A stretch of DNA of 64,000 bases. It comes from Turnera subulata (Eukaryota > Streptophyta > Magnoliopsida > Malpighiales > Passifloraceae). The DNA lies in NCBI GenBank assembly GCA_028386065.3, contig JAKUCV010000302.1:79925-143924 (forward strand). Direction: 5' to 3'. Shown here piece after piece: positions 40,964-52,330 of the stretch. Under the pieces are notes generated by a model, which saw only the letters and a program-made list of their open reading frames with translations, searched no databases and had not been told where the DNA came from. The position numbers and the translations under genes are program-made. Every line of letters begins with the position of its first letter. Within the stretch, counting starts at the first letter, position 1.

Positions 40964-41017
40964 AGGACATAAAGATACTCTATTTAAGATATAACAAGCT
41001 GTGTTTACACCCTCTGC

Positions 41018-41962
41018 CTAGAAGTAAGTAGGTAACTCATGCTCATTAAGCATAGTTCTAGCCATTTCTTGCAAAGTTCGATTCTTCCTTTCAACAACCC
41101 CATTTTGTTGAGGTGTTCTAGGGGTTGAAACGGCGTGTTCAATGCCACTTTGTTCACAGAAGTGTTTAAATACAAGATTATCAAATTCTCCACCATGATC
41201 ATTTCTAATTTTTGAAATCTTGTAGCCTTTTTCATTTTGTATATGCCTAACAAGAATACCAAATTCATAGCATGCATGATCTTTTTGTGCAAGAAATAAC
41301 ACCCATGTATACCATGAATAATCATCCACAATCACAAATACATAACTCTCACCACCTAGACTTACTGTTCTCATAGGTCCAAACAAGTCAATATGCAACA
41401 GTTCAAGGGGCCTAGATGTAAAAATAGTATGCTTAGGTGTAAAGGAACTTTTAACCTGTTTTCCAAACTGACAGGATCTGCATGTGGTTTCTTTCTCATA
41501 CTTGAGCTTAGGCAGACCTCTTATCAACTCTTTTTTGGACAAATTTGAGATGATCTCCAAATTTGCATGGCCAAGCCTTCTGTGCCAAAGGGTTGGTGTC
41601 TCTGTTCTTGCACTTAAACACTTGAACTCAGGGTCAGAAACATTGCATAGATTTATAGAATATATGTTTCCTTTTCTGTTGCCAACAAAAACCACTTGGT
41701 TTTTGTCTAAAACCAAACATCTAGAAGCCTAAAAAACAACCTTATATCCTTTGTCACATAACTGGCTAATACTTAACAGATTATACTTTAGATTATCAAC
41801 CAATAAAACATGCTCAATAACAGGGTTAGAGCCAACACTACCAAGACCAAGGATCTTCCCTTTTGACTTGTCACCAAAAGTTACATTACCTCGGTCATTT
41901 TCAGTTAGGGATGAAAACATGGATAAGTCTCCTGTCATATGCCTTGAACACCCACTGTCCAA
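41018..41962 (-). pseudogene. Copia protease end, GAG-pre-integrase and integrase core
   Basis: The protease active-site block MDSGCSRHMTGDLSMFSSL is followed by LLSISQLCDKGYKVVF and a stop. Integrase then shows the HHCC domain (LWHRRLGHAN ... CRSCQFGKQ) and the DDE core: HIDLFGPM, IRNDHGGEFDN and PQQNGVVERKNRT. All three catalytic residues are present. A stop at 41018 follows NEHELPTYF. The recurrent GGTTT...AAACC dyad lies in frame here as CLVLDKNQVVF. Confidence 0.9.
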
Positions 41963-42069
41963 GATTCATTCATCCCTAGTATCCTGTCAATATGATCAAG
42001 CTTTAGGTACCCAAACTAACTTGGGTCCTTCTGGGTTAGGCTTGGTTCCTTTCGGAACCCACACATACT

Positions 42070-43092
42070 TCACATTACTGTTTCTCTTCTTAGACCAACA
42101 GGTTCTAATACCATGACCAACTTTACCACAGTAATAACATGTAATATGAGATGCATTGAAACCATGTGAATGCATATGATAGTTTCTCCTAGGTGGATAG
42201 ATGTTTGTCCTAGATGTATATGGTTTTCCAGACCTAGTTCAAACAAATGGCACATACTGGTTTGGTTTGTGAAAAACCATATTCGAATCATTTGGTTTGT
42301 GTGCCCTGTTAGGAGATATGTGTCTATATTGCATCCTGGTTCCTATCTTAGCATTCTTAGTAGTCTGATATGGTTTGTTAACATGCACATGAGTAGTAAC
42401 AGGTATATCAGACCCTGCCTTGACAAAATGCACAAAAGTGTTTGGTTTTTTCAAAAACCACATGTGTAGCTCCTATTCCTTCTTTCTGCACAGAGTGTCT
42501 TTGTTGACCTAATAATATGTTTAGGTTTTCAGTTCCACTGGTGAATTTTTCAAGAGAGTGTTTAAGATCTCTAACTTCCTCTTTAAGCTTACTATTTTCT
42601 ATAACCAACATCTCACTATTAGCAATACTAGAAGCATTTTTCATTTCTAGTTCACTATGAGCAACTTTTTCAGCTTTCAGTATTTTATATGACCTAAGCA
42701 TTTCAGTATGAACAGTATCAAGCTTTTCATATGCATTTCTATGTGCTTCAGCATCATATCAAGTAAATCAATGTGCTTCTTATATGCTTTGTTCTTTTTA
42801 TGAGCTTCTTTATACTTATCAAGCAATTCAGCAAAAGCTTCTTGTAATTCATCTTCTACCTCAGAATCATTTTGAGCCATAAAACATAGATTTGTTGCCT
42901 CATAACACTTGAAGAATCTGAGTCATCCCAAGCAACCATGACCTTCTTCCCTTTGGTTTTTGAAGAATCATATTTGTTCTTCCTTTGTTGAGGGCACTCA
43001 GATTTGATGTGACCAGGGCGATTGCAAACGAAGCAGGTCAGAGGATCCTTTTTAATCGCGGTTGGTTTCTGGTTTGGTTTCTGAAAAACCAA
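42070..43092 (-). pseudogene. C-terminal gag of the Sirevirus-like element, fused to its 5' LTR
   Basis: A CCHC zinc knuckle CFVCNRPGHIKSEC (C-x2-C-x4-H-x4-C) at about 43030-42990 is followed by VAWDDSDSSS, then a helical, charged segment AELLDKYKEAHKKNKAYKKH and SKLKEEVRDLKHSLEKFTSG. Reading upstream, the frame passes straight into LTR sequence (MVFQKPNQKPTAI then KKDPLTC). The first 200 or so residues of gag, the primer-binding site and the LTR end are therefore missing. Frame changes occur near 42700 and 42880. Confidence 0.8.
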
Positions 43093-44241
43093 ATGGTTTC
43101 TTCACAAACCACTTACCCGCAAAACAGACAGTAATCACAAGCAGATTTATAAGAGAGCAGAAGGAAGAGAGAATATGACACAGTGATTTTAGAGTGGTTC
43201 CCCCTCACCAGGTACTCCACTACCTAAAGGACCCTCCTTTAGGATTTCAAACCTTCACTAACTTAGGCTTTTGCGGGATCAACCTCAACCTATTACAGAA
43301 ACCAAGCTTTTACAGGGTATGCTCTAATCTTTACAAGTTTTTCCCAGGCTAAACTCTAACCTTTACAAGAAACAAGCTTTTGCAGGCTCAGCTCAAACCT
43401 TTACAAGTTTTTCCCAGGCTAAACTCTAACCTTTCCCAAATCTAATCCTAGATTTGAGATCCCAGCAAAACTACCCACCAGTCTTGCCTAAAATACTACC
43501 CTTTGAAACAACTTGTTGAACAAGAATAAACTCAAGTGTAAGCTCAATAAATAACTCAGGTGTAAACACAATTGCAGACTTCAAAGTAATTTTCAAATTG
43601 GCTGGGATGCTTTTCAAATTGGCTGGGATGCTTTTCCAAGAAGCATTCCTCTTCCTTATATAGAGCTTGAGAAAGAGGGAGTAGGTAGAAAGTTCTTCAT
43701 CCAACGGCTCTAAGTACCCATCAGCTCATCATCCAATGGCTATGAGGTACAAAACAGTCTTCAGAGTTGACTCCATAATCCACTAGCTGGTGTTGGGTTC
43801 ATTTCAGGAAGTCCACTCTCTTTGCAACTCAATTACTTGAAAACATTCCGTTTTTAGCAATCTGGGACCATAAGTGTGGACCACAATTGATAATTGAGCT
43901 TGGAGGTGAGAGATAAGTGTTGCACGTCTTCATCTCTGTCATGGACCACTTTCTCTGCCCGTTGGAGTAGTTGGGGGTTGAGCATTAACGTTGGACCACC
44001 TGGGCCACCAGCAACTTGCAGCAGGACCACTTCTGATGTTGACAGTAAAGTGTGGTTTCATCAAGAAACCAAGGCTCGTGGTTTTTGTGTGGTTCTCGTA
44101 AGAAACCACGCCGCATGTTAATCAACACAAACATATGCAAACATCTAACTGGGTTTGTTAATCATCAAAATCAATATATAATTATTCACTAAACATGATT
44201 AGTCATTAATAATCTATATTAAGCTCATGTTTAGGTCATCA
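43052..44241 (-). repeat. 5' LTR of the Sirevirus-like element (3'-truncated)
   Basis: It aligns with the 3' LTR from TGATGACCTAAACATGAG to 'ttaatcgcggttgg' but lacks the last ~55 bp. A local duplication of 'gctgggatgcttttcaaatt' lies at 43602-43642, and an approximately 50-bp insertion relative to the 3' LTR lies near 43935. Confidence 0.85.
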
Positions 44242-45750
44242 AATACTCCTTTTTTCCCCTGGTTTGGCAACCACTTAGTCTCGGGTTCGTATGGCATACT
44301 AGATTCTGCCTTAACAAATCGCACAGTGTGATTTGGTTTTTCAGCAACCAAATGTGTAACACCTAATCCTTCTTTTTGCACAGGATTTCTTTGCTTTCCT
44401 AGCAACATATTCAAATTATTGGTACTAGTAGTAAATTTCTCTAGAGAAGATTTTAGATCAGTAACATGCTTTTGAAGTACACCTTTTCATTTTCTAGATC
44501 TTTACACATATCACTCTTACTAGTATAGCTCCTCTCGAGTTCATCATATGCATTCTTAAGAGCAAATTTTTCTGTTTTCAAATCATCATAGATTTTCTCA
44601 GCATCAGAATTAGCTTGCCTAAGTTTCTCATTTTCATTCTTATATACTTCCTCATCAAACTCAAGCAAATCAATTTTCTTCTTAAGCTCTTTGTTTTTCC
44701 TAACGACTTGCTTGTATTTAACATGCAACTCATCAAATGCTTCAAGTAATTCTTCAAGATTTAAATCGGTAGAATCAGTTACCTTAGAGTCTTCATATGC
44801 CATGAAGCAAAGATTTGTCTCCTCCTCCTCGTTAGATTCGTTGGAGGAATTAGAATCATCCCAAGCAGCCATCGCTTTCTTTCCTCTGGTTTTTGAAAAA
44901 CCAAATCTGTCTTTCTTTTGGTAAGGACATTCAAACTTGATATGTCCTGGGCGATTGCAACCAAAACACACCAGAAGATCTTTCTTGCACTCCTCAGCTT
45001 TTGGGACCTTAAGATTCTTCCCTCTGAGTTGCTTCTTCATCTTAAGGTACCTAGCAAATCTTTTGGTAAGAAGAGCCACATCGGAGTCGTTATCTTCATC
45101 AACATTTGGTTCCTAAACCTCTAGAGTGACATCCTTCCTCTTTGGTTTAATTTTGTCGCCATGACAAATTAGCTTGCTAATGAGCTCATCATAACACAGC
45201 AAATTCAAATTCTGAGCTTCTTCGATGGCAGTCACTTTAGGTTCCCATTCTTTGGGAAGTGACCTCAATATCTTTGCAACCTTTTCTCTATGTGTCATCA
45301 CTTTTCCAAGTGATGCAAGGTTGTTGTAGAGTATAGTAAAGCAAGTATCCATTACTTGTATGGTTTCTCCAGAAACCATTTGAAAAAGCTCATACTCTCG
45401 CATCAAGCGATTCAGCCTTCACTCTTTGACTTGATTTGTGCCCTCGTGAGTGATGCACAATAATCTCTAGATTTCATGAGCAGTTTCACAAGATCTAACT
45501 CTTTGAAACTCATTTTCAATGATTCTACACAATAAAGCATTTTTGGCTTGAGCATCAAGCTTTGTTCTCTTCATCTCATCATCAGTCCAGAGATGCATAG
45601 GACTGTTTGGCTTGTTATAAGGATTCAGTACAATATGCCACATCTCAATGTCCTTTCCTTCAAGGAAGATCTTCAGGTGAAACTTCCAATAATCAAATTT
45701 GCCCCATCAAAATATGGTGCCTTGTTCACACTTGTACTCTCGAAAGCCAT
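44242..45750 (-). pseudogene. Gag of an older Sirevirus-like element, truncated by the younger insertion
   Basis: Starting MAFESTSVNKAPYFDG (ATG at 45750) it frameshifts, then continues IEMWHIVLNPYNKPNSPMHL-like sequence, the UBN2-type region MMREYELFQMVSGETIQVMD and SLPKEWEPKVTAIEEAQNL. The zinc knuckle CFGCNRPGHIKFEC, the acidic NESNEEEETN and a long coiled coil (KYKQVVRKNKELKKKIDLLE onwards) follow. One stop separates the UBN2 region from the zinc knuckle and one follows YFKSMLLI. The reading ends at the TSD of the younger element. Gag would form the nucleocapsid. Confidence 0.85.
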
Positions 45751-45806
45751 GATCTTTGTCTCTGGATTTTACTCCTTTGAACTGAGAACGCTGCTCCGCT
45801 ACCAAT

Positions 45807-46763
45807 TGTAGGCCCAAAAGTGCTTAAGAGAAGGGGTGAATTAGGCTTAAAAATTTTTTCGGACAGAGAGATTTGGTTTCTGCGATACCAAATCTTTGTC
45901 GAGAGATTTGGTTTTAGAGATACCAAATCTTCCGATGAGCGGTGAGTGCTTAGAGTAACAAATCGAGTAAGGAAGGCAGAGAGAAATTAACATAGGTGTT
46001 TTAGAGTGGTTCCCCCTCACCAGGTACCTCCACTACCTAAAACTTCCTTCCTTTAGGATTTCAAACCGTCACTATACTTAGGTTTTTGCGGGATCAACCT
46101 TAAACTTTACAAATACAAGCTTTTCTAGGCTAAGCTCAAACCTTTACAATTTTTTCACAGGCTAAACTCTAACCTTACACAAGATTTTCACAGGCTAAAC
46201 TTGAACCTACCCTCAAATCTAATCCTAGATTTGAGTACCCAACAAAACTAAACCAAGCCTTGCTTACAAATTGCCCCTTGAAATAAATTCGCACTGTAAG
46301 CAGAAAAACCAGATCAAATACCAAATCTTTTAGCTCAAGTATACACTCAGATCTTGCTCAATAGCTGGGATAATCTTCCAGAGGTGTAAACATCCCTCTT
46401 TATAGAATCTGAGTGTGGGGAATAAACTCCTGCAACGGCTCCTTGTACTCCAGTTGGCTTTAGTTTCAATAAAAGCTTCAGTTTGGTGCCGTTATGCATG
46501 TCAACTCCTTGGTTGCAAAGAATTACCAAATCTGAAAAATTTGGACCACCTTCTGAAGTTGAGTGGAGTTAGGTGGGAACATCTTCTGCACCTCCATAAA
46601 ATCTTCCCTCTTACTTGTTCTCCATAATTTTCCTGCAGGTGAAAATCAACACAAGCAAAGCTAGTAATGCACTTGTAATTTGTTAGTCATCAAAACTAGA
46701 TAATTAACATGGTTAATCATAGTTAAATATTAGGAGGTGATTAACCCTAATTTTTGGTCAACA
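45807..46763 (-). repeat. 5' LTR of the older Sirevirus-like element
   Basis: On the minus strand it runs TGTTGACCAAAAATTAGGG to TTGGGCCTACA and is followed by the primer-binding-site-like ATTGGTAGCGGAGC. It shares 'gtggttccccctcaccaggt' and the 'ttttgcgggatcaacctt' block with the LTRs at 34155 and 43052. No matching 3' LTR or TSD was found. Confidence 0.75.
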
Positions 46764-46854
46764 ATTAGCTCCTGGGTTAGGACTAGAACACTGAACACAA
46801 TCGGTACAGAAAAAAAAGAAGAAAAATCTACTTTATGAATCTAATCCGATAATA

Positions 46855-48240
46855 TGCTGATCTAGAACAACTTACCCAAGGAGAAGGAAAGCAAAAAAAT
46901 ATTAATCAAACCCTCATGCACCAACAAATATAAACATTGTGTAAAAATAGCCTACAATTTGTAATATTGCTTATTCAATATATTAATTCAATACTGACAA
47001 TTTGTGCTAGATGCAAATGCCAATATTGCATTAGTAAAATGAATAGACAATATTACAAATTATGATTTCGCGAGTAGGCACATGTCTAAAAAGTAAAAAC
47101 CATAAAGTTGTGTCCACCAAGTTCTTACTCAGAGAGGAAGGAAAGCCTCACGCTCACCATTGAGCCGTGCCACTATCTCGACACATGACTCGTGTGGTTC
47201 AGGGAACAACTAGGTTTATCCTGGTTATCCACCAAAACTTCAATGTGATCAGCACAAACCATGCAGCTCTTGGAACGGAATCTTAGGCATGCAGCATCTA
47301 CGCATTGCGCACTTAGACTGAGGACGAGCAAGAATTGGGGCCATAACATTGGATTTAGGCTGAGCCCCAGGTGCGTTAACATCCTCCATTGGGTGCATGT
47401 CCTGCACCGTCATTTGCACACCAATGCACCTCTTATGGCTAACCTACTTGACAAAACTTCATGGTTTTTACTTCCAAGACATGGTTATTTTTTCACAATG
47501 CTTACATGTGTTGGTGCGTGAGTTCTCTAGGAAGTAAAAACGATGACGTTGTGTCCAGCAAGTCAGCCATAAGAGGTGCATTGGTATTCAAATGACGATG
47601 CAGGACATACACCCAATGGAGGATGTTAACCCACGTGGGGCTCAACCTAAATCCGATGTTATAGTCCCAGTTCTTGGTCGTCCTCAGTCTCAATGCACGC
47701 TCTGTCGATTTTGCAAGTTGCCGCATGCCTAAGATTTCGTTCCAGGAGTTACATGGTTTGTGCAGATCACATTGAAGTTTTGGCGGGTAACCAGGATCAA
47801 CCAAGTTGTTCCCTGACCACACGAGCCATGTGTCGAGATAGTGGCACGACCCAATGGTGTGGTGCGTGATGAGGCTTTCCTTCCTCTCTGGTTAAGATGT
47901 TCTTGGTCGGCACATCATTTGGGTGCATGCCATGCATCATCATTTCTCATTTGCACACCTATACACTGTTAGAGTAATAAGCCTAAAACTAGTCATGGGG
48001 CCTCAACCATAAGCTTAAGTTTTTGGTTGTGATAGCAGAGCCATAATGACCAAACGGGCCTATCTGCTGGCTTTTGTTGGAACAAATCGATAGTATTGCA
48101 TTAATAAAATGAATAAATAATATTACAAATTGCAGGTCACTTTTTTCACAATGCTTATATCTGTTGGTGCATGAGGATTTGATTGATATTTCTTTTGCTT
48201 TCTTTCTTCCCTGGATAAGATGTTCTAGGTTGGCACATAA
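46855..48240. mobile_element. Large foldback element (about 1.4 kb)
   Basis: Two arms of about 600 bp are inverted around a roughly 50-bp centre (47476-47524). Left-arm runs such as 'cctcatgcaccaacaaatat' (46910), 'cacatgactcgtgtggt' (47180) and 'gaggtgcattgg' partners reappear inverted in the right arm (for example 'gttggtgcatgagg' near 48160, 'acacgagccatgtgtcgag' near 47820). Arms are imperfect. Peptide-like runs in both arms (MRQLAKSTERALRLRTTKNW and its mirror partner) are unrecognised. A third partial copy lies at 51880-52330. Confidence 0.7.
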
Positions 48241-49089
48241 TCGGGTTAGATTCACAAAGTAGATATTTTTTATCTATACGTGTTGTGTTCATTCCTGTCC
48301 TAATCCGGAGGCTAACACGAGGTCCATCAGCTGATGAAAGTCTCAACAGTGTATACTATCTAATTTTACTTTCAAGTTAAAACTTTGGTTAAGGTTTGGA
48401 TAATGTAGGATGGGTATGGATTGGGAGTGCAGAATGGTTTTAAGCAGTCTCGCTATAGTAGCATATGACGTGGAATGTTGTGCAATGGTGGATTTCATGG
48501 TCCCAATATTCCTACTTCAATGGCTTCCTTGTATTTGTGGGAGTTTTTTACAAATGAATATTTTTGCATTTCATTATTGCTTCGGAATAAATGTTTTATA
48601 AAAATATTATTATATCGTCCCTTAAGTAATCCCAAGTTGACGAAATCTCATGAATGATAACATTTATAAAGAAGTTTTTTATAAAAAATATTTTTAAAGA
48701 AGCACCGAAATATTTTAGATGAGAAAGAAGGAAAAAATGTTAATTCTGAATCTGTCAAAAATGTTAGTTTCTTTCCTTTGCTGTGTGGGATCACTTAAGT
48801 TTCTTTTTTTTTAATGTTTAAATGCACTTTTTAGAACTCTAAATTCATGTAACAACCAAAATTGAGAATTTACAACAATTGGAAGTTTTTTCGTCTGAGA
48901 AGAAGTGAAGCCATGGCAGACGATATTAAATTCACTTAATATAATAAAAAAAACATTAAACAGGGTATGATAAGTATAATACTGGGGAAAATTTTAGATG
49001 TAGGAAATTGTAGGAAATGATGGTTATTATCCATAAGTACTTCCTCTGTTGCATAAAAACTAACCTGGGGTTGTCTGGTTTAGTGTAGC
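48241..49089. other. Intergenic AT-rich region, no gene seen
   Basis: Stops in all frames and no recognised repeat. Confidence 0.5.
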
Positions 49090-50030
49090 TTTGACACCAA
49101 AGTCAGCATCTTCTCTGTACTTTCTCGTACTCTCTCCCTATTTTTTGAATGCTTGATCCCATCTTTTCTGTATTTTTTCTAGATACTCTCATCTCTCCGG
49201 TTTGAAAGAAATTGGGCTGAACTGGAAATCTAAGTATAAGTTTTTAGTTTTTCTTATTTAATCATCTATATATGTATACTTTCTCCTCCTTGAAAGCAAC
49301 TGATCGGAAGATCTAAGTGTAGATCCTTACTTTCCTCTTCTTTTTTTTTTCTTTTTTTTGTGTCTATATTTTTCTTCTCTATTTTCTTCTTTTTTATGTA
49401 CTTTTTCTCTATACTTATTGCTCTTCTTTCTTTCTCTTTGTGTACTTTTGCTCTATACTTTCTTCTTATTCTTTCTTCCTATATATTTTCCGTACTCTCC
49501 GTCTTTCCTTCTGTGTACTTTCTGTGTATTCTCTCTTTTCTTTTTATGCTACTTTCTGTGTACTTTCTGTGTACTCTCTCCTTTCCTTTTTTGTGTATTC
49601 TTTATTCTCTATTCTCCTTCTGTCCCTTTTTATATTTTCTTATTCTCCCTTTTTTTCTCTATGTATTTTCTTTGTTCTCTCTAATCTCCTTTTTTCCTCT
49701 GTGTACTTTCTCTTTTCTTTGTACTCTCCTTTTTTCTCACTATGTTTTTTTTTTTTGTTTTCTCTAATCTCATTTTTTCCTTTTGTATATGTGTATTTTC
49801 TTTGTTCTCTGTACTCTCTTTTTCCTCTATGTACTTTCTCTATACTCTGTCCTATTTTTCCTTCCCCTTAGTTTTTTTTGCCAGTGTACTTTCTCTACTT
49901 TCCCCCCTCTCTATCTTACTTTCTATATTATACTTTCTCTATACTTATCCTTCCCCTTCCCATGTGTTTTTTTTTTCTCCGTGTATTTTTTCAATACTTT
50001 CCTTATTTTTCTCTTATCATTTGATCCTCT
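49090..50030 (+). repeat. Pyrimidine-rich degenerate minisatellite
   Basis: About 900 bp are dominated by C and T with recurring 'tgtactttct' and 'tgtactctc' units (for example at 49500-49600 and 49800-49850). Phe/Ser/Leu-rich translations are by-products of composition. Confidence 0.75.
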
Positions 50031-50357
50031 CTAAACATGTAGAACCTCTGTTCTTAGACTCTCCTATGAAAACATTATTGACATGACATCTTTATACTAG
50101 CAAAGATTAAGAAATTGATAGGAGTAAGTTAGTTTATACAAATGTGTAGGTATGCATGGAAAAATATTTATGCAGGGTATTCCGGAGTGTGTAGATGAGC
50201 CCTAATAATGGAGTATCGGGATGAGTTCTGATTACTATCTTATTTCTTTATAATAAGGATATTTGAGTCCAAAATCAGTAATATACTTCAATGTGACAAC
50301 TGCATGTATAAGTATTTCAAACATAATTATTTTTTTTACAAAAAAGAATATTCTTTT

Positions 50358-50908
50358 AATTTTCCTCGCACCGCTTGCACCGCTTCCACTTCGTTTGCTC
50401 TCAACCAAAGTTTTCTTTGTTGCCAAGTTTGGAGCTGCCGTTCGGAATCTACCCGGCGGCAAGCCTCATAGGCCTTTTTTTCTTACTTTTCTTCTACTCT
50501 TTAATAAAGTGGTAGATCTCTGTTGCTTTTTAAGCAACTTGTTTCTGTTCCAGTACAATTTTCTAGGAGTGCTCCTCGTGATAAATCATAGATGCTCCAA
50601 CAATCTTTATTATCACGTCGGCGTCGAAGATCTCCTCTCTCTATTGCAGGATCTGCTGTTCTTTCCCTCCCTGGTGGGAGGTAGCTGAGGGCTTGTTATG
50701 TTTCAGTTTGCCCCTATTCCTTTGGATTTGTTTTCCTTAGGTACTATTACAAGCCTTTGTTTTAATCCTCATGATGGATGATTTTTCTGTTCCTTTACTT
50801 TAATAGTCTTGGAGCTTCTACACTTGACTTGCGTCAAGTTCTGTTGTATCTCTATGTACTATTTTCTGGTTTAATGGAACGGGTCTATCCGACTTTTACC
50901 AAAAAAAC
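50358..50908 (+). mobile_element. 550-bp retroposon copy 2
   Basis: Perfect 12-bp TSD GAATATTCTTTT (50346-50357 and 50909-50920). The 3' end is 'gacttttaccaaaaaaac'. The 5' half contains 'gtttggagctgccgttcgg' and 'cccggcggcaagcc', matching the retroposon at 23059. No box A/B pair typical of tRNA-SINEs was found, so it may be a LINE-derived non-autonomous element. Confidence 0.75.
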
Positions 50909-50920
50909 GAATATTCTTTT

Positions 50921-51399
50921 TACAAAGATAAATATTACGAAATGTAATCAATTTTCTTTATAAAAAAATATATTCTTCTTACAAAGAGCCTACGTGAGTT
51001 GAGCCCACCCATAAAACATCAGGGTGTAACTCGGTAGTTTTAGTTAACGATTCTTTGTGAGTTTTATATTTTGGTTCTAAATAGTACTAACTTTTATTCT
51101 TTTATTATTTTGTTTGTTAAGGTTAAGATTACAAAATTGTTGGTCATGGTATTTGTAATTTTTTTACATTTTAATTAATTTATTTTCTGATAAATATATT
51201 TATTAAAGAAAATAATTTTTTCTTTTAATTTATTTATTTGATTCAATTTTAATATAAAATTCACATAAAAAAGAGAAGGTTCCATGTTTACTATGTCCGG
51301 GTGGAATTTAACTAGTACATGAACTAAATTAATGATAGGGCTCAAATGGTGCAATCTATGATACGATTTAGGATAGAATGTAATTTGGAAAATCAAGAC
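50921..51399. other. Intergenic AT-rich region, no gene seen
   Basis: No convincing ORF, repeat or RNA gene. Confidence 0.5.
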
Positions 51400-51690
51400 G
51401 TTTCAATGCCTCGCATGCATGTTCTCAGTATTTATAAAATGCAACATTATTAATTAAATATCTGTTTGTTTTTATTTTGTGTAGCAAGCAATTCATCAAT
51501 TTTCAATGAGGGAAACATTGGGAATTCCTTTTCTTTACATCATAGGCCTTGGGGATTTTCAATGCGTGGCATGCATATTCTCATCATTAATCATAGAATG
51601 CAACACTCTTAATAAAAATAGTTGTTTAAGAACGTTGCATTCTATAAATACTGAGAACACGCATGTGTAGCATTGGAAATTCCAATGCCA
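51400..51690. mobile_element. MITE-like inverted repeat
   Basis: The left arm 'gcatgcatgttctcagtatt' with 'tataaaatgcaac' (51412-51447) pairs with 'gttgcattctataaatactg' plus 'agaacacgcatg' (51634-51672). An extra direct copy of the arm lies at about 51554-51604. No ORF. Confidence 0.5.
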
Positions 51691-51879
51691 GTCTGATGTA
51701 AAAAAAGGAATATCCCAATATATATTTTCATTTTTTTGAAAGAATCAACAAGTAATGGCATGACAAGCACAACCAAAATCATCATTTAATCAACAAACAA
51801 CAAGACTACACTTAAACATGCAAAAATATCCAGAAATCATATTACACCACAGGTTTTATTCTAACACGTGGGTTTGTCT

Positions 51880-52330
51880 TGTTCCTATAGCTGTCTTGTT
51901 TTTTCTATAAGAGGTGCATTATGGAGAATGTTAACGTACATGAGGCTAAAAGGAATTCGAATACACATTGCGGGCAGCCTTTACGGGAAAGAGATTGCAC
52001 GCGCTAGAAGGATTAGAGAAGATAGAATAAATCTAATGTTGTTGCCCCAATTCTTAGTCGTCTTTGTGCGCGCTGCATCGATGTTGCAAATTGCTGCATG
52101 CTTACGATTCCGTTCAGGATCACGTTGAAATTTTGGTGGATAAGCTGAATGTTTTTTTGCTCAGGATAAACCTAGATGTTCTCTTACCACACCAGCCATG
52201 TGTCAAGCTAGTGACACCGACACGGCTCGATGTGCATGCATGAGGCTTTCCTTCCTCATTGGTAAGATGTCCTGGCTGGCACATCATTTGGGGTGCTGGC
52301 ACATCATTGGCAGTCTACGTGTTGCTTTTC
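51880..52330 (+). mobile_element. Third, partial copy of the 47-kb foldback family
   Basis: It shares 'ataagaggtgcatt', 'ggagaatgttaac', 'aaattttggtgga' and 'catgaggctttccttcct' in the same order as the right arm at 47560-47890, with deletions. Only one arm is present. Confidence 0.6.

Larger units (their letters stand above)
34155..44241 (-). mobile_element. Sirevirus-like Ty1/copia retrotransposon (10.1 kb, decayed)
   Basis: Perfect TSD AATAC at 34150-34154 and 44242-44246. Minus-strand order: 5' LTR (43052-44241), gag remainder, protease, integrase, RT, RNase H, an additional ORF, polypurine tract AAAAAGGGGGAGAT, 3' LTR (34155-35317). Gag CCHC knuckle, integrase and RT sequences are closest by eye to SIRE/Sirevirus elements, which also carry an extra ORF after pol. 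The 5' LTR end, primer-binding site and gag N-terminus were lost by a deletion that fuses LTR to the zinc knuckle. Stops in pol and a changed RT active site show it is inactive. It is inserted in the gag of an older relative. Confidence 0.9.

Noticed and set aside
34155..44241. Heat-shock elements in the GGTTTC..GAAACC dyads
   Set aside because: TTC/GAA spacing varies and mostly does not give the nTTCnnGAAn arrangement, so a heat-shock factor site is not supported.
47173..47822. Two similar ORFs on opposite strands around 47.5 kb as a real gene pair
   Set aside because: They are the two arms of the foldback; similarity follows from the inverted repeat and no known domain was recognised.
49358..50086. 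Overlapping Phe/Leu/Ser-rich ORFs that look like membrane proteins
   Set aside because: By-products of the pyrimidine-rich minisatellite; three frames are open at once with the same composition.
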